The position numbers were made by a program, and so were the translations under genes. A stretch of 64,000 nt of DNA from Roseivivax lentus (lineage in GTDB: Bacteria; Pseudomonadota; Alphaproteobacteria; Rhodobacterales; Rhodobacteraceae), in contig NZ_FTOQ01000002.1 of NCBI RefSeq assembly GCF_900156805.1, positions 1-64,000 of the forward strand. Direction: 5' to 3'. The notes under the pieces were generated by a model. It saw only the letters and a program-made list of their open reading frames with translations. It did no database searches and was not told where the DNA came from. Shown piece after piece: positions 26,549 to 35,544 of the stretch. Positions within the stretch are counted from its first letter, which is position 1. Each line of letters opens with the position of its first letter.

Positions 26549-28984
26549 ATGCCCAAATCCCTTATCGTGATCGGGGCCGGCATGGCCTCTGGCCGTCTGC
26601 TCGAACACCTGTTCGAGGCGGGCGGGGACTGGCAGGTCACGCTGTTCAACGCCGAACCGCGCGGCTGCTACAACCGCATCATGCTGTCGCCGGTCCTGTC
26701 GGGCGAAAAGACCTATGACGAGATCGTCACCCATGACGACGCCTGGTACGCCGCCCATGGTGTGACCTGCCGCTTCGGCGAAAAGGTCGCCGCCATCGAC
26801 CGCGCCGCCCGGACCGTGACCTCCGAGACGGGTGAGGTCCTGGCCTATGACAAGCTGGTGATCGCCACCGGATCGCAGCCCTTCATCATCCCGATGCCGG
26901 GCCACGACCTCGACGGGGTGATCGCCTATCGCGACCTCGACGACACCGAGCGGATGATGGCGCTCGCCCCCGGCGCGCGCGCCGTGGTGATCGGCGGCGG
27001 GCTTCTGGGCCTCGAGGCCGCGGCGGGCCTGCATGCCCGCGGCGTCGACACGACCGTGGTGCACCTGATGGGCCACCTGATGGAGCGGCAGCTCGACGCG
27101 GCGGCGGGATACCTTCTGCGCAAGGAACTGGTGGATCGCGGCATCAAGGTGCGCTGTTCGACCAATTCGAGGCAGATCCTCGGCCAGGACGGACAGGTCC
27201 GCGCGCTGCAGCTCGAGGACGGCGAGGAACTGCCCTGCGATCTTCTGGTCATGGCCGTGGGCATCCGGCCCAACGTCGCGCTGGCCGCGGCGGCGGGGCT
27301 CGCCGTGGGGCGCGGCATCCATGTGGACGACCGGCTCTGCACCTCCGACGCCGATATCTTCGCCCTCGGCGAATGCGTCGAACATGAAGGCGCGCTTTTC
27401 GGGCTGGTGGCGCCGCTTTACGACCAGGCCAAGGTCCTCGCGGCGGTGCTGGCGGGCGAGGACGACGCGGCCTTCCGGCAGAAGGAGCTCTCCACCAAGC
27501 TCAAGGTCACCGGCTGCGATCTGTTCTCGGCGGGCGATTTCGCCGAGGGCCCGGGCCGCGAGGACATCGTCTTCCGCGACCCCGCCCGCGGCGTCTACAA
27601 GCGCCTCGTCCTCGAGAAGGACCGCCTGATCGGCGCGGTGATGTACGGCGACACGGCCGATGCCAACTGGTTCTTCGGGCTGATCCGGGAGGGTCGCGAC
27701 GTCTCGGACATGCGCGAGATGCTGATCTTCGGGCCCGCCTATCAGGGAGGGACCGGCGCGGACCCTTTGGCCGCCGTTGCAGCCTTGCCGGCTGACGCAG
27801 AAATCTGCGGCTGCAACGGCGTCTGCAAGGGCCGCATCGAGGCGGCGATCGCCGAGGGCGCGGTCGATCTGGGCGGCGTGCGCGCCGTGACCAAGGCCTC
27901 GGCCTCCTGCGGGACCTGCACCGGGCTGGTGGAACAGGTGCTCGCCGCCACGCTGGGCGATGCCTTCGCCCTGCCGGTGGCGCAGCCCGTCTGCGGTTGC
28001 ACCGACCTCACCCACGAGGATGTCCGCCGCCTCATCAAGAGCCATCCGCTGAAAAGCCAGGAGGCCGTCTGGCAGGAGCTGGGCTGGAAGACCCGCAACG
28101 GCTGCCATGTCTGCCGCCCGGCGATCAATTACTACCTGCTGGCGGATTGGCCGCTGGATTATCGCGACGATCCGCAATCGCGCTTCGTCAACGAACGCAA
28201 CCACGCCAATATCCAGAAGGACGGCACCTATTCGGTCATGCCGCGCATGTGGGGCGGGATGACCAATGCCGCCGAGCTGCGCGCCATCGCCGATGCCGCC
28301 GACAAGTACGGCGCCGCAATCAAGGTCACCGGCGGTCAGCGCATCGACCTTCTGGGCGTGCGGAAGCAGGACCTGCCCGCGATCTGGGCGGATATCAACG
28401 CCGCCGGCATGGTCTCGGGCCATGCCTATACCAAGGGTTTGCGCACGGTGAAGACCTGTGTCGGCACCGATTGGTGCCGCTTCGGCACGCAGGACAGCAC
28501 CGGGCTCGGCATCACGCTGGAAAAGCGGCTCTGGGGGTCCTGGACGCCGCACAAGGTCAAGCTCGGCGTGTCGGGCTGCCCGCGCAACTGCGCCGAGGCG
28601 ACTTGCAAGGATGTGGGCGTGATCTGCGTCGACAGCGGCTTCCAGATCGGGGTCTCGGGTGCCGCGGGCATGGACGTGAAGGAGGTCGAACGCCTGCACG
28701 ATGCCGCCACCGAGGACGAGACCGTCGAATGGATCGTGGCCTTCCTGCAGCTTTACCGCGAGCACGCGAAATATCTCGACCGGGCCTACAAGTGGACCGC
28801 GAAGGTGGGGCTCGACTGGGTGCGCGCGCAGCTTGCCGACGATGCGACGCGGCAGGCGCTCGTCGCGCGCTTCGACCTGAGCCAGAGCATCTACCAGAAA
28901 GACCCCTGGGCGGAGCGCGCGACGCCCGAGGCCGCGCGCCGGTTCGCGCCCATGGCCGACCTGACCCTGGAGGCCGCGGAATGA
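26549..28984 (+). CDS. nasB: NAD(P)H nitrite reductase large subunit
   Basis: An 811-residue assimilatory nitrite reductase (NirB type) that reduces nitrite to ammonium. The FAD/NAD(P)H domain starts with VIGAGMASGRLLEHLF, and a second Rossmann motif is VVIGGGLLGLEAAAGL (about 148). Two BFD-like [2Fe-2S] regions follow (CGCNGVCKG with CGTC near 418-455, then CGC..CHVC near 485-530). The siroheme/[4Fe-4S] half has CVGTDWC (about 636) and GCPRNC (about 676), the four cluster cysteines. Start ATG 26549 follows GGAG. It overlaps nasG by ATGA. It is named nasB after the Paracoccus operon; nirB is a synonym. Confidence 0.94.
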   Translation: MPKSLIVIGAGMASGRLLEHLFEAGGDWQVTLFNAEPRGCYNRIMLSPVLSGEKTYDEIVTHDDAWYAAHGVTCRFGEKVAAIDRAARTVTSETGEVLAYDKLVIATGSQPFIIPMPGHDLDGVIAYRDLDDTERMMALAPGARAVVIGGGLLGLEAAAGLHARGVDTTVVHLMGHLMERQLDAAAGYLLRKELVDRGIKVRCSTNSRQILGQDGQVRALQLEDGEELPCDLLVMAVGIRPNVALAAAAGLAVGRGIHVDDRLCTSDADIFALGECVEHEGALFGLVAPLYDQAKVLAAVLAGEDDAAFRQKELSTKLKVTGCDLFSAGDFAEGPGREDIVFRDPARGVYKRLVLEKDRLIGAVMYGDTADANWFFGLIREGRDVSDMREMLIFGPAYQGGTGADPLAAVAALPADAEICGCNGVCKGRIEAAIAEGAVDLGGVRAVTKASASCGTCTGLVEQVLAATLGDAFALPVAQPVCGCTDLTHEDVRRLIKSHPLKSQEAVWQELGWKTRNGCHVCRPAINYYLLADWPLDYRDDPQSRFVNERNHANIQKDGTYSVMPRMWGGMTNAAELRAIADAADKYGAAIKVTGGQRIDLLGVRKQDLPAIWADINAAGMVSGHAYTKGLRTVKTCVGTDWCRFGTQDSTGLGITLEKRLWGSWTPHKVKLGVSGCPRNCAEATCKDVGVICVDSGFQIGVSGAAGMDVKEVERLHDAATEDETVEWIVAFLQLYREHAKYLDRAYKWTAKVGLDWVRAQLADDATRQALVARFDLSQSIYQKDPWAERATPEAARRFAPMADLTLEAAE

Positions 28985-29313
28985 GCTGGATCGACATCGG
29001 CGCCCTCGACGACATACCCCTGCGCGGTGCGCGGATCGTCAAGACGCGGATGGGCTGCGTGGCCCTTTTCCGCACCGATCCCGAGGAGGTCTTCGCCACC
29101 TCGGACCGCTGTCCGCACCGGGGCGGTCCGCTGTCCGAAGGGATCGTGCATGACCGCAAGGTGACCTGCCCGCTGCACAACTGGGTCTTCTCGCTCGAGA
29201 CCGGCGCGGCGCAGGGGGCCGACGAGGGCGTGATCGCGACCTTCCCGGTCCGCGTCGAGGCCGGGCGCATCCTCATCGACGCCGCGGCACTCGGACGGCG
29301 GAGCGCGGCGTGA
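28981..29313 (+). CDS. nasG: Nitrite reductase small subunit, Rieske ferredoxin
   Basis: A 110-residue Rieske [2Fe-2S] protein (NirD type). The ligand motifs CPHRGGP and CPLHNW are both intact. In Paracoccus denitrificans NasG is required for electron transfer between the NADH-dependent nitrite reductase and nitrate reductase. Start and stop overlap its neighbours (ATGA at both ends with nasB and GTGA with nasC), giving coupled translation. It is longer at neither end than typical NirD. Confidence 0.92.
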   Translation: MSWIDIGALDDIPLRGARIVKTRMGCVALFRTDPEEVFATSDRCPHRGGPLSEGIVHDRKVTCPLHNWVFSLETGAAQGADEGVIATFPVRVEAGRILIDAAALGRRSAA

Positions 29314-31928
29314 CGGCCCCGGTCCGCTCCACCTGTCCCTATTGCGGGGTGGGCTGCGGGGTCCTGCTGTCGCCCGAGGCCGGAGGCGGCATCACGGTCG
29401 CGGGCGATCCGGATCATCCGGCCAACCGGGGCAGGCTCTGCTCGAAGGGCGCGGCTTTGGGCGAGACCGTGGGGCTCGCGGGCAGGCTTCTGCAGCCGCA
29501 GATCGGCGGGCAGGCCACCGATTGGGACACCGCGATGGAGCTGGTGGCGGGCAAGTTCCGCGCCGCCATCGCCGAACACGGCCCGGACAGCGTGGCCTTC
29601 TACGTCTCGGGCCAGATGCTGACCGAGGATTACTACGTCGCCAACAAGCTGATGAAGGGCTTCATCGGCTCGGCCAATATCGACACCAATTCGCGGCTTT
29701 GCATGGCCTCGACCGTGGCCGGGCACCGCCGCGCCTTCGGCACCGACACGGTGCCGGGCACCTACGCGGATCTGGACGCGGCGGACCTGATCGTGCTCGT
29801 CGGCTCGAACCTCGCCTGGTGCCACCCGGTCCTGCACCAGCGCGTGCTTGCCGCGAAGGCCCGTCGCAGCACGAAGATCGTCGTCGTTGATCCGCGCCGC
29901 ACCGCGACCTGCGACGGGGCCGATCTGCACCTGCCGCTGGCCATCGGCTCTGACGTGGCGCTCTTCAGCCACCTGCTGGTGGCGCTCTACGAGGGCGGCG
30001 CGCTCGACGCGGCATATCTGCGCCATGTCGACGGCTTCGCGCAAACGCTGGAAGCGGCGATGGGCGGCACGCTCGATCCCACGGGGCTCGATCCCGCGCA
30101 GGTCGCGCAGTTCTGCCGGATGTGGCTCGCGCATGAAAAGGTCGTGACGATCTTCAGCCAGGGCGTGAACCAGTCCGCCTCGGGCTCCGACAAGGTCAAC
30201 GCGATCCTCAATTGCCACCTTGCCAGCGGGCGGATCGGCAGGCCCGGCATGGGGCCGTTTTCCGTCACCGGCCAGCCCAACGCCATGGGCGGGCGCGAGG
30301 TCGGGGGGCTTGCCAACATGCTGGCCTGCCACATGAGCCTCGAGGACCCGGCCCACCGCGCCGCGGTCCAGACCTTCTGGGACGCGCCCGCCATGCCCGA
30401 AGCGCCGGGCCTGAAGGCCGTCGAGATGTTCGAGGCGGTGGCCGACGGGCGCATCAAGGCGCTCTGGGTGATGCATTCCAACCCCGCCGTGACCCTGCCC
30501 GAAGCCGATGCGGTGCGCGCGGCGATCCGCGCCAGCAGCTTCGCCGTGGTCTCCGACATCACCGCCGAGACGGATACGGCGCGGCTCGCCGACGTGCTTC
30601 TGCCCGCCAGCGCCTGGTCCGAGAAAAGCGGCACGGTGACCAATTCCGACCGCACCATTTCGCGCCAGCGCGCGGTGCGTCGCGCCCCCGGTGCCGCGCG
30701 CCCCGATTGGTGGCAGATGGCCGAGCTGGGCCGCCGCCTCGGCTGGCGCATGGCGTTCGACTACGCCCATCCCGTCGAGATCTTCCGCGAACACGCCGCC
30801 CTGTCGGGGATCGCCGGGGGCTTCGGGCTCGATTTCGACATCTCGGGCCTCGCCGGCATTTCCACGCAGGATTATGACGATTTCGCCCCGCAACGCTGGC
30901 CCATCGCCGCGCGCCAGGGCGGCCGGTTCTTCGCCGACGGGCGGTCGTTTCACGCCGATGGCAAGATGCGGATGATCCCGGTGCGCCACCGCCCGCCCGC
31001 CGCGCGCCTTGCGCCGCGCTTTCCGTTCCGCCTGAACACCGGGCGCATCCGCGACCAATGGCACACGATGACGCGCACCGCGCTCTCGCCGCGCCTGTCC
31101 GCGCATCTGGCCGAACCCTTCGTCGAGCTGCATCCCGCGGATGCCGCCGCGCTGGGCATCGCCCCAGACACGCTTGTCGAAGTCACGAGCCCCACCGGCC
31201 GCGCGATCCTGCGTGCGCTGCTCACCGACCGGGTGCAGTCGGGCGAGGTCTTCGCGCCGATGCACTGGACCGGCGAGACCGCGCCCTCGGCCCGGATCGA
31301 CGCGCTGGTGGCGGCGGTCACGGACCCGATCTCGGGCCAGCCCGAAAGCAAGGCCTCGGTCTGCGCGCTGCGCCCGTTCGGGGCCGCGTTCTACGGCTTC
31401 GCGGTGGCGTCCGGGCCGATTGCGCCCGATACGGAGTACTGGGCCCGGGCGCGCAGCCAGACCGGCTGGCGGGTGGAGCTTGCGGGTGCTGCGCCGCTGG
31501 CCGACTGGGAAGGCTGGGCGCGCGGGCTTTTCGGTTTGCCTGAGGCCGCGGCCCAAAGCCTGATCGACGCGGATCGCGGCATCGCCAGGATCGCATTTCA
31601 GGACGACGCGCACCGCCTGCTCGCGGCGCTCTTCGTGGGGCCCGAACCGCTGGCGCTGCAACGCGAGCACCTCGCGACCCGGCCCGGCACGGAGCCCGGG
31701 CAGGTGCTGACCGGGCGCGCGCCTGCGCATGTGCCCGATCCGGGCCCGACGCTTTGTTCGTGCTTCAACGTCGGCGTCAACACGATCCTGACCGCGATCG
31801 AGGCGCGCGGCCTGATGGATGTCGCGGCGGTGGGTGCTGCCCTGTCTGCGGGCACCAATTGCGGCTCCTGCCGGCCCGAGATCGCGGCCCTTCTGGGCGC
31901 GGCGATGCGCCGGGAGGCCGCCGAATGA
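29310..31928 (+). CDS. nasC: Assimilatory nitrate reductase catalytic subunit
   Basis: An 872-residue molybdopterin oxidoreductase that reduces nitrate to nitrite in the cytoplasm. The N-terminal [4Fe-4S] site is Cys9, Cys12 and Cys16 (CPYCGVGC) with Cys44 (LCSKG). MGD-binding segments include GSANIDTNSRLCMAS, DPRRTATCDGADLHLP and GQPNAMGGREVGGLANML. A C-terminal BFD-type [2Fe-2S] domain (about 816-855) has CSCFNVG and CGSCRPE, as in NasC/NasA enzymes that take electrons from a ferredoxin or NADH partner. The start is GTG at 29310 overlapping the nasG stop. Confidence 0.94.
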   Translation: MTAPVRSTCPYCGVGCGVLLSPEAGGGITVAGDPDHPANRGRLCSKGAALGETVGLAGRLLQPQIGGQATDWDTAMELVAGKFRAAIAEHGPDSVAFYVSGQMLTEDYYVANKLMKGFIGSANIDTNSRLCMASTVAGHRRAFGTDTVPGTYADLDAADLIVLVGSNLAWCHPVLHQRVLAAKARRSTKIVVVDPRRTATCDGADLHLPLAIGSDVALFSHLLVALYEGGALDAAYLRHVDGFAQTLEAAMGGTLDPTGLDPAQVAQFCRMWLAHEKVVTIFSQGVNQSASGSDKVNAILNCHLASGRIGRPGMGPFSVTGQPNAMGGREVGGLANMLACHMSLEDPAHRAAVQTFWDAPAMPEAPGLKAVEMFEAVADGRIKALWVMHSNPAVTLPEADAVRAAIRASSFAVVSDITAETDTARLADVLLPASAWSEKSGTVTNSDRTISRQRAVRRAPGAARPDWWQMAELGRRLGWRMAFDYAHPVEIFREHAALSGIAGGFGLDFDISGLAGISTQDYDDFAPQRWPIAARQGGRFFADGRSFHADGKMRMIPVRHRPPAARLAPRFPFRLNTGRIRDQWHTMTRTALSPRLSAHLAEPFVELHPADAAALGIAPDTLVEVTSPTGRAILRALLTDRVQSGEVFAPMHWTGETAPSARIDALVAAVTDPISGQPESKASVCALRPFGAAFYGFAVASGPIAPDTEYWARARSQTGWRVELAGAAPLADWEGWARGLFGLPEAAAQSLIDADRGIARIAFQDDAHRLLAALFVGPEPLALQREHLATRPGTEPGQVLTGRAPAHVPDPGPTLCSCFNVGVNTILTAIEARGLMDVAAVGAALSAGTNCGSCRPEIAALLGAAMRREAAE

Positions 31929-32911
31929 GCCTCGCGCCCTATGTCCGCATCCTCGCCCGCGGGCAAGGCCGGGCGCGCGGCTTCACCCGGGCCGAGGCCC
32001 GCGCGGCGATGACCCTCATGCTCGAGGCCGAGGCCGACAGCGCCGCCATCGGGGCGATCCTGATGCTCTTGCGCATGAAGGGCGAAACCGCCGGGGAAAT
32101 CGCCGGTTTCGCCGAAGCCGCCCGGCAGGCGCTGCCCGCCTGGAGCGGCCCGCGCCCGGCGCTCGACTGGCCCAGCTATGCCGCGGGGCGGACGCGCGGG
32201 CTGCCGTGGTTCCTGCTGTCCGCGCGGCTGGTGGCAGAGGCGGGATACCCGGTGCTCCTGCATGGCTGGAACAGCCACCAGCGCGACGCGGCGAGCCTGC
32301 GCGCGGCGCTGGGGCCGCTCTCCATCCCGGTGGCCGACACGCCCTCCGCCGCCTCCCGCGCGCTCGGCGAGAAGCGCATCGCCTATCTGCCGCTCGAAAA
32401 GCTGTCGCCGCCGCTCATGGCGCTCCTGGGCCTGCGCGACCTGCTCGGTCTGCGCTCCTGCATCAACACCGTGTTGCGGATGCTGAACCCCGCGGGCGCC
32501 CGCGCCGCTGTGCAGGGGGTGTTCCATCCGCCCTACCGGACGCTGCAGGCCGATGCGGCAGGCCTTCTGGGGCTCGCGGACCTCACTGTGCTGAAAGGCG
32601 GCGGCGGCGAGTTCGAACATCATCCCGCGAAGGATATCGAGGTTTTCGGCCTGCGCGCCGGCGCGCCGTGGCAGGGCCGGACGGGCCAGCGTCTCGACGC
32701 GCATCGGCGGCTTGCGGACGCGTCCGACGCGCCCAATGCGCTGGTCGATCTGTGGTCGGGGCGCCGGCGCGATCCCTTCGCCGAGGCCATCGTGCTGTCC
32801 ACCGCCGATCTCGCGCTCGAGACCCTTGGCGCGCCCGTCGAGGCGCGAAGCCTCTGGCAGCAGCGCCGCCCGCTTCCAGCCCAGCCATCCGAAGAAGGAG
32901 CGATGTCATGA
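31925..32911 (+). CDS. TrpD2/YbiB-like anthranilate phosphoribosyltransferase-family protein
   Basis: A 328-residue protein with the helical N-terminal domain of the family (MLEAEADSAAIGAILMLLRM, then KGETAGEIAGFAEAARQAL) and a glycosyltransferase family 3-like fold. The phosphoribosyl-pyrophosphate loop of true TrpD (GTGGD) is absent; the corresponding region reads LLHGWNSHQRDAASL. It matches the TrpD2/YbiB group, whose E. coli member binds nucleic acids rather than making tryptophan. It is embedded between nasC and cysG with ATGA overlaps on both sides, so it is co-expressed with nitrate assimilation. Its role there is not known to me. Confidence 0.75.
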   Translation: MSLAPYVRILARGQGRARGFTRAEARAAMTLMLEAEADSAAIGAILMLLRMKGETAGEIAGFAEAARQALPAWSGPRPALDWPSYAAGRTRGLPWFLLSARLVAEAGYPVLLHGWNSHQRDAASLRAALGPLSIPVADTPSAASRALGEKRIAYLPLEKLSPPLMALLGLRDLLGLRSCINTVLRMLNPAGARAAVQGVFHPPYRTLQADAAGLLGLADLTVLKGGGGEFEHHPAKDIEVFGLRAGAPWQGRTGQRLDAHRRLADASDAPNALVDLWSGRRRDPFAEAIVLSTADLALETLGAPVEARSLWQQRRPLPAQPSEEGAMS

Positions 32912-34365
32912 AGAGTTTCCCGATGTTCATCCGCACCAGCGGGCGGCGCGTCGTCATCCTGGGCGGTAGCGAACAGGCCGCGCAGAAGATGCGGCTGATG
33001 CTGAAGACGGACGCGCGGCTGATCCTCGCGGCGCCCGACCTCGAGCCCGAATTGCAGGGCGTCGTGACCTCGGGCCGAGCGGCGCATCACGCGGGCGCCA
33101 TCACGCCCGCGCTTTTCGAGGATGCGGCGATGGCCTTCGTCGCCACGGGCTGTCCCGGTCTCGACGCCGCGCTTCACGCGCTGGTGCGGGCGGCGCGCTG
33201 TCCGGTCAACGTGGTGGACCAGCCCGCGCTCTGCGATCTCACCACGCCGTCGCTGGTGGATCGCGACCCGGTGGTGGTGGCGATCGGCACCGAGGGCACC
33301 GCGCCGGTCCTGGCCCGCCAGATCAAGACCCGGATCGAAGAAATCCTGCCCGCCAATCTGGGCGGGCTTGCCGCCTTTTCGGGCCGGATGCGGGACGCGG
33401 TCGCGCATTGCGTGGCCCGGCCCCGGCGGCGCGCCTTCTGGGCCTGGGTCTTTTCCGGACCGCCTCGCGACGCCTGGTGCCGGGGGGCGGAGCGCGAAGC
33501 GGCGGCGGCTATCAAGGCGGCCATCGCGGCGGGCGGTCCGCCCGCCGCGGCCCCGGGCGGCTCTATCGCGCTGGTGGGCGCGGGTCCCGGCGCGCGCGAT
33601 CTTCTGACCCTGCGCGCGGTGGCGCGCCTGCAGGAGGCGGACGTGATCTTCTATGACCGGCTGGTCGATCCGGAGGTGCTGGAACTCGCCCGCCGCGACG
33701 CGGAGCGCGTCTTCGTCGGCAAATGTCCCGGGGCCAATGCCTGGCCGCAGGACAAGATCAACCAGGTCATCGTGGCCGAGGCGCGCAAGGGCCGCCGCGT
33801 CGTACGGCTCAAATCCGGCGATCCCGGCATCTTCGGGCGGCTTTCGGACGAATTGGCCGCGGCGCGGGGCGCGGATATCCCGGTCGAGATCGTGCCCGGC
33901 GTCACCGCGGCGAGCGGCGCGGCGGCGGCGATCGGCCTGCCGCTCACCACGCGCGGCGAGACCGATACGCTGGTCCTGACCACCGGCCAGCTGCACGAGG
34001 ACGGCGCCATGGCCGATGTCACGCCGCATATCCGCCCCGGCACCGCCTTCGCCTTCTACATGGCCGTCGCCAATGCAGGACGGATCGCGGAGGCGCTGCG
34101 CGCGCGCGACATCCCCGCCGAAACGCCCGTCGAGGTGGTCGTGGAGGCCACGAAATCCGCCCAGAGGCATCTTCGCACCAATGTGGGCGCCATGGCGCGC
34201 GATCTGCGCGCGGCCCGGATCACCGGCTGCGCGATGATCCTGATTGCGCTGAAGAAGCCCGCCGCCGCAGCAGCCGGACCCGCTATCGCGGAACGCAACA
34301 TGCAGGACAGGGTCCGGCCCCTGCTGCCCCACGCCCGTGCAGAGGCGGTGTCGATCCCGGCATGA
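32908..34365 (+). CDS. cysG: Siroheme synthase
   Basis: A 485-residue trifunctional enzyme making siroheme from uroporphyrinogen III, the cofactor of the upstream nitrite reductase. The N-terminal precorrin-2 dehydrogenase/ferrochelatase part (1-210) has FIRTSGRRVVILGGSEQAAQ. The C-terminal SUMT methyltransferase (about 220-460) has LVGAGPGARDLLTLRAV, VVRLKSGDPGIFGR and VPGVTAASGAAAAIGLPLT. The start overlaps the preceding stop (ATGA). It closes the nas operon. Confidence 0.93.
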   Translation: MKSFPMFIRTSGRRVVILGGSEQAAQKMRLMLKTDARLILAAPDLEPELQGVVTSGRAAHHAGAITPALFEDAAMAFVATGCPGLDAALHALVRAARCPVNVVDQPALCDLTTPSLVDRDPVVVAIGTEGTAPVLARQIKTRIEEILPANLGGLAAFSGRMRDAVAHCVARPRRRAFWAWVFSGPPRDAWCRGAEREAAAAIKAAIAAGGPPAAAPGGSIALVGAGPGARDLLTLRAVARLQEADVIFYDRLVDPEVLELARRDAERVFVGKCPGANAWPQDKINQVIVAEARKGRRVVRLKSGDPGIFGRLSDELAAARGADIPVEIVPGVTAASGAAAAIGLPLTTRGETDTLVLTTGQLHEDGAMADVTPHIRPGTAFAFYMAVANAGRIAEALRARDIPAETPVEVVVEATKSAQRHLRTNVGAMARDLRAARITGCAMILIALKKPAAAAAGPAIAERNMQDRVRPLLPHARAEAVSIPA

Positions 34366-34476
34366 GACCGCCGGGCAGGGCGGAGGCGCGCAACGATCCT
34401 CGCGCAGCGGGACACCGGAAGCCCCCGTGCTCACAAATCGGTTTACGATCTCCGCCGATGTCCGCATCCTGCTTTC

Positions 34477-35325
34477 ATGGCGCCTCCTGACCCGATCAAG
34501 CCCTTCCTCGCGCGCGTCAACGACGCGCTGCCGGACCTCCACCCGAGCGAGCGAAAGCTGGCCGAGCTCGTGCTCGATTTCCCCGGCGAGATGGCGGGAT
34601 ATACCGCGACCGAGCTTGCGGAGCTTGCGAATGTCTCCAATGCGACGGTGTCGCGCTTCGTGCGCCGGATCGGCTACGCCTCCTTCGACGAGGCGCGGCG
34701 CGCGGTCCGGGACGAGCAGCGCGACGGCACGGCCTTGCTGCGGTTTTCCGCCAGCACGCCTGCGGGCAACGGCGAGGTGGCGCGGCATTTCGAGGCCTCG
34801 CAGCAGAACCTCGAACTGACCTATGGCGCGCTCGACGATGCCACGATCGACGCGCTTGCCCATGCGATGATCGCCGCGCCGCGGGTCTGGTTCATCGGTT
34901 TCCGCGCCGGGCAATCCTTCGCGCAATATCTCGGATGGCAGACCTCGCAGGTTCTGGCCAATGTCACCGTGCTGCCCCGCGCCGGCGAGACGCTGGCGGA
35001 GAGCCTCGCCTCGCTGACCGAACGCGACGTGGTCATGCTGATCGCGCTGCGCCGCAAGCCGAAGCTCGTGGCGGCCGTGGCGGCGGCGGCGCGGCAGGCG
35101 CGGGCGGCGCTCGCCGTGCTCGAGGACCGCCTGAGCCCCGATCTGGCCGACGCGGACTGGCACCTGACCTGCGCCACCTCGACCACCGCACCGCTGATGA
35201 ACCACGTGGCCAGCATGGCGGTCTGCAACCTCGTCGGCGCCCGCGTGATCGAGCTGTCGGGTGCGGCCGGCCGCAGCCGCATGGCGGCCATCGAGGAAGG
35301 CCACCGGCGCTTCGACGAGCTTTGA
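34477..35325 (+). CDS. MurR/RpiR family transcriptional regulator
   Basis: A 282-residue regulator. The N-terminal helix-turn-helix (about residues 15-80, TATELAELANVSNATVSRFV) is followed by a SIS sugar-isomerase-like effector domain (about 130-255, RVWFIGFRAGQSFAQYLGWQ and DVVMLIALRRKPKLV). Members sense phosphorylated sugars or other small metabolites. It lies upstream of a TRAP operon with candidate operators in the gap (35444-35494). It starts at ATG 34477; no strong ribosome-binding site is visible. Confidence 0.87.
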   Translation: MAPPDPIKPFLARVNDALPDLHPSERKLAELVLDFPGEMAGYTATELAELANVSNATVSRFVRRIGYASFDEARRAVRDEQRDGTALLRFSASTPAGNGEVARHFEASQQNLELTYGALDDATIDALAHAMIAAPRVWFIGFRAGQSFAQYLGWQTSQVLANVTVLPRAGETLAESLASLTERDVVMLIALRRKPKLVAAVAAAARQARAALAVLEDRLSPDLADADWHLTCATSTTAPLMNHVASMAVCNLVGARVIELSGAAGRSRMAAIEEGHRRFDEL

Positions 35326-35443
35326 GCCGCCTCTCCGGACGCCAGCCGCGCCGCCCGACCGCTTTGCGAAATGCCCAAATCTCCGCAGCCGATCCCCGGA
35401 TTCTGCCGCAATTTGCGGCGTTCGCGGCTTTGCGGGATAGAAA

Positions 35444-35494
35444 CTTGAGTAAATATTTTTTCTCAAGATAATATCTGTGAAAACTTGATTTCAC
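35444..35494 (+). promoter_or_regulatory. Sigma-70-type promoter with two overlapping inverted repeats
   Basis: TTGAGT (35445-35450) and GATAAT (35467-35472) are spaced 16 bases apart and resemble -35 and -10 boxes. The arms CTTGAG (35444-35449) and CTCAAG (35462-35467) lie within the promoter. A second repeat, GTGAAA (35477-35482) with TTTCAC (35489-35494), covers the likely start of transcription. Just upstream is a 15-bp palindrome at 35405-35419. Repression of the TRAP operon by the adjacent RpiR protein is the simplest reading. Confidence 0.65.
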
Positions 35495-35544
35495 GCCCCG
35501 CGTTCGATTCGCCCTTCGCCAAACCTCATTGAAAGGACCGTGAA

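Noticed and set aside
28557-31730. Long minus-strand open frame over nasC and nasB
   Set aside because: It is the antisense shadow of two enzymes with complete cofactor motifs; composition (Arg/Gly/His-rich) is typical of high-GC shadow frames.
35502-35515. T-loop-like GTTCGATTCGC suggesting a tRNA
   Set aside because: No matching acceptor, D or anticodon stems can be built around it.
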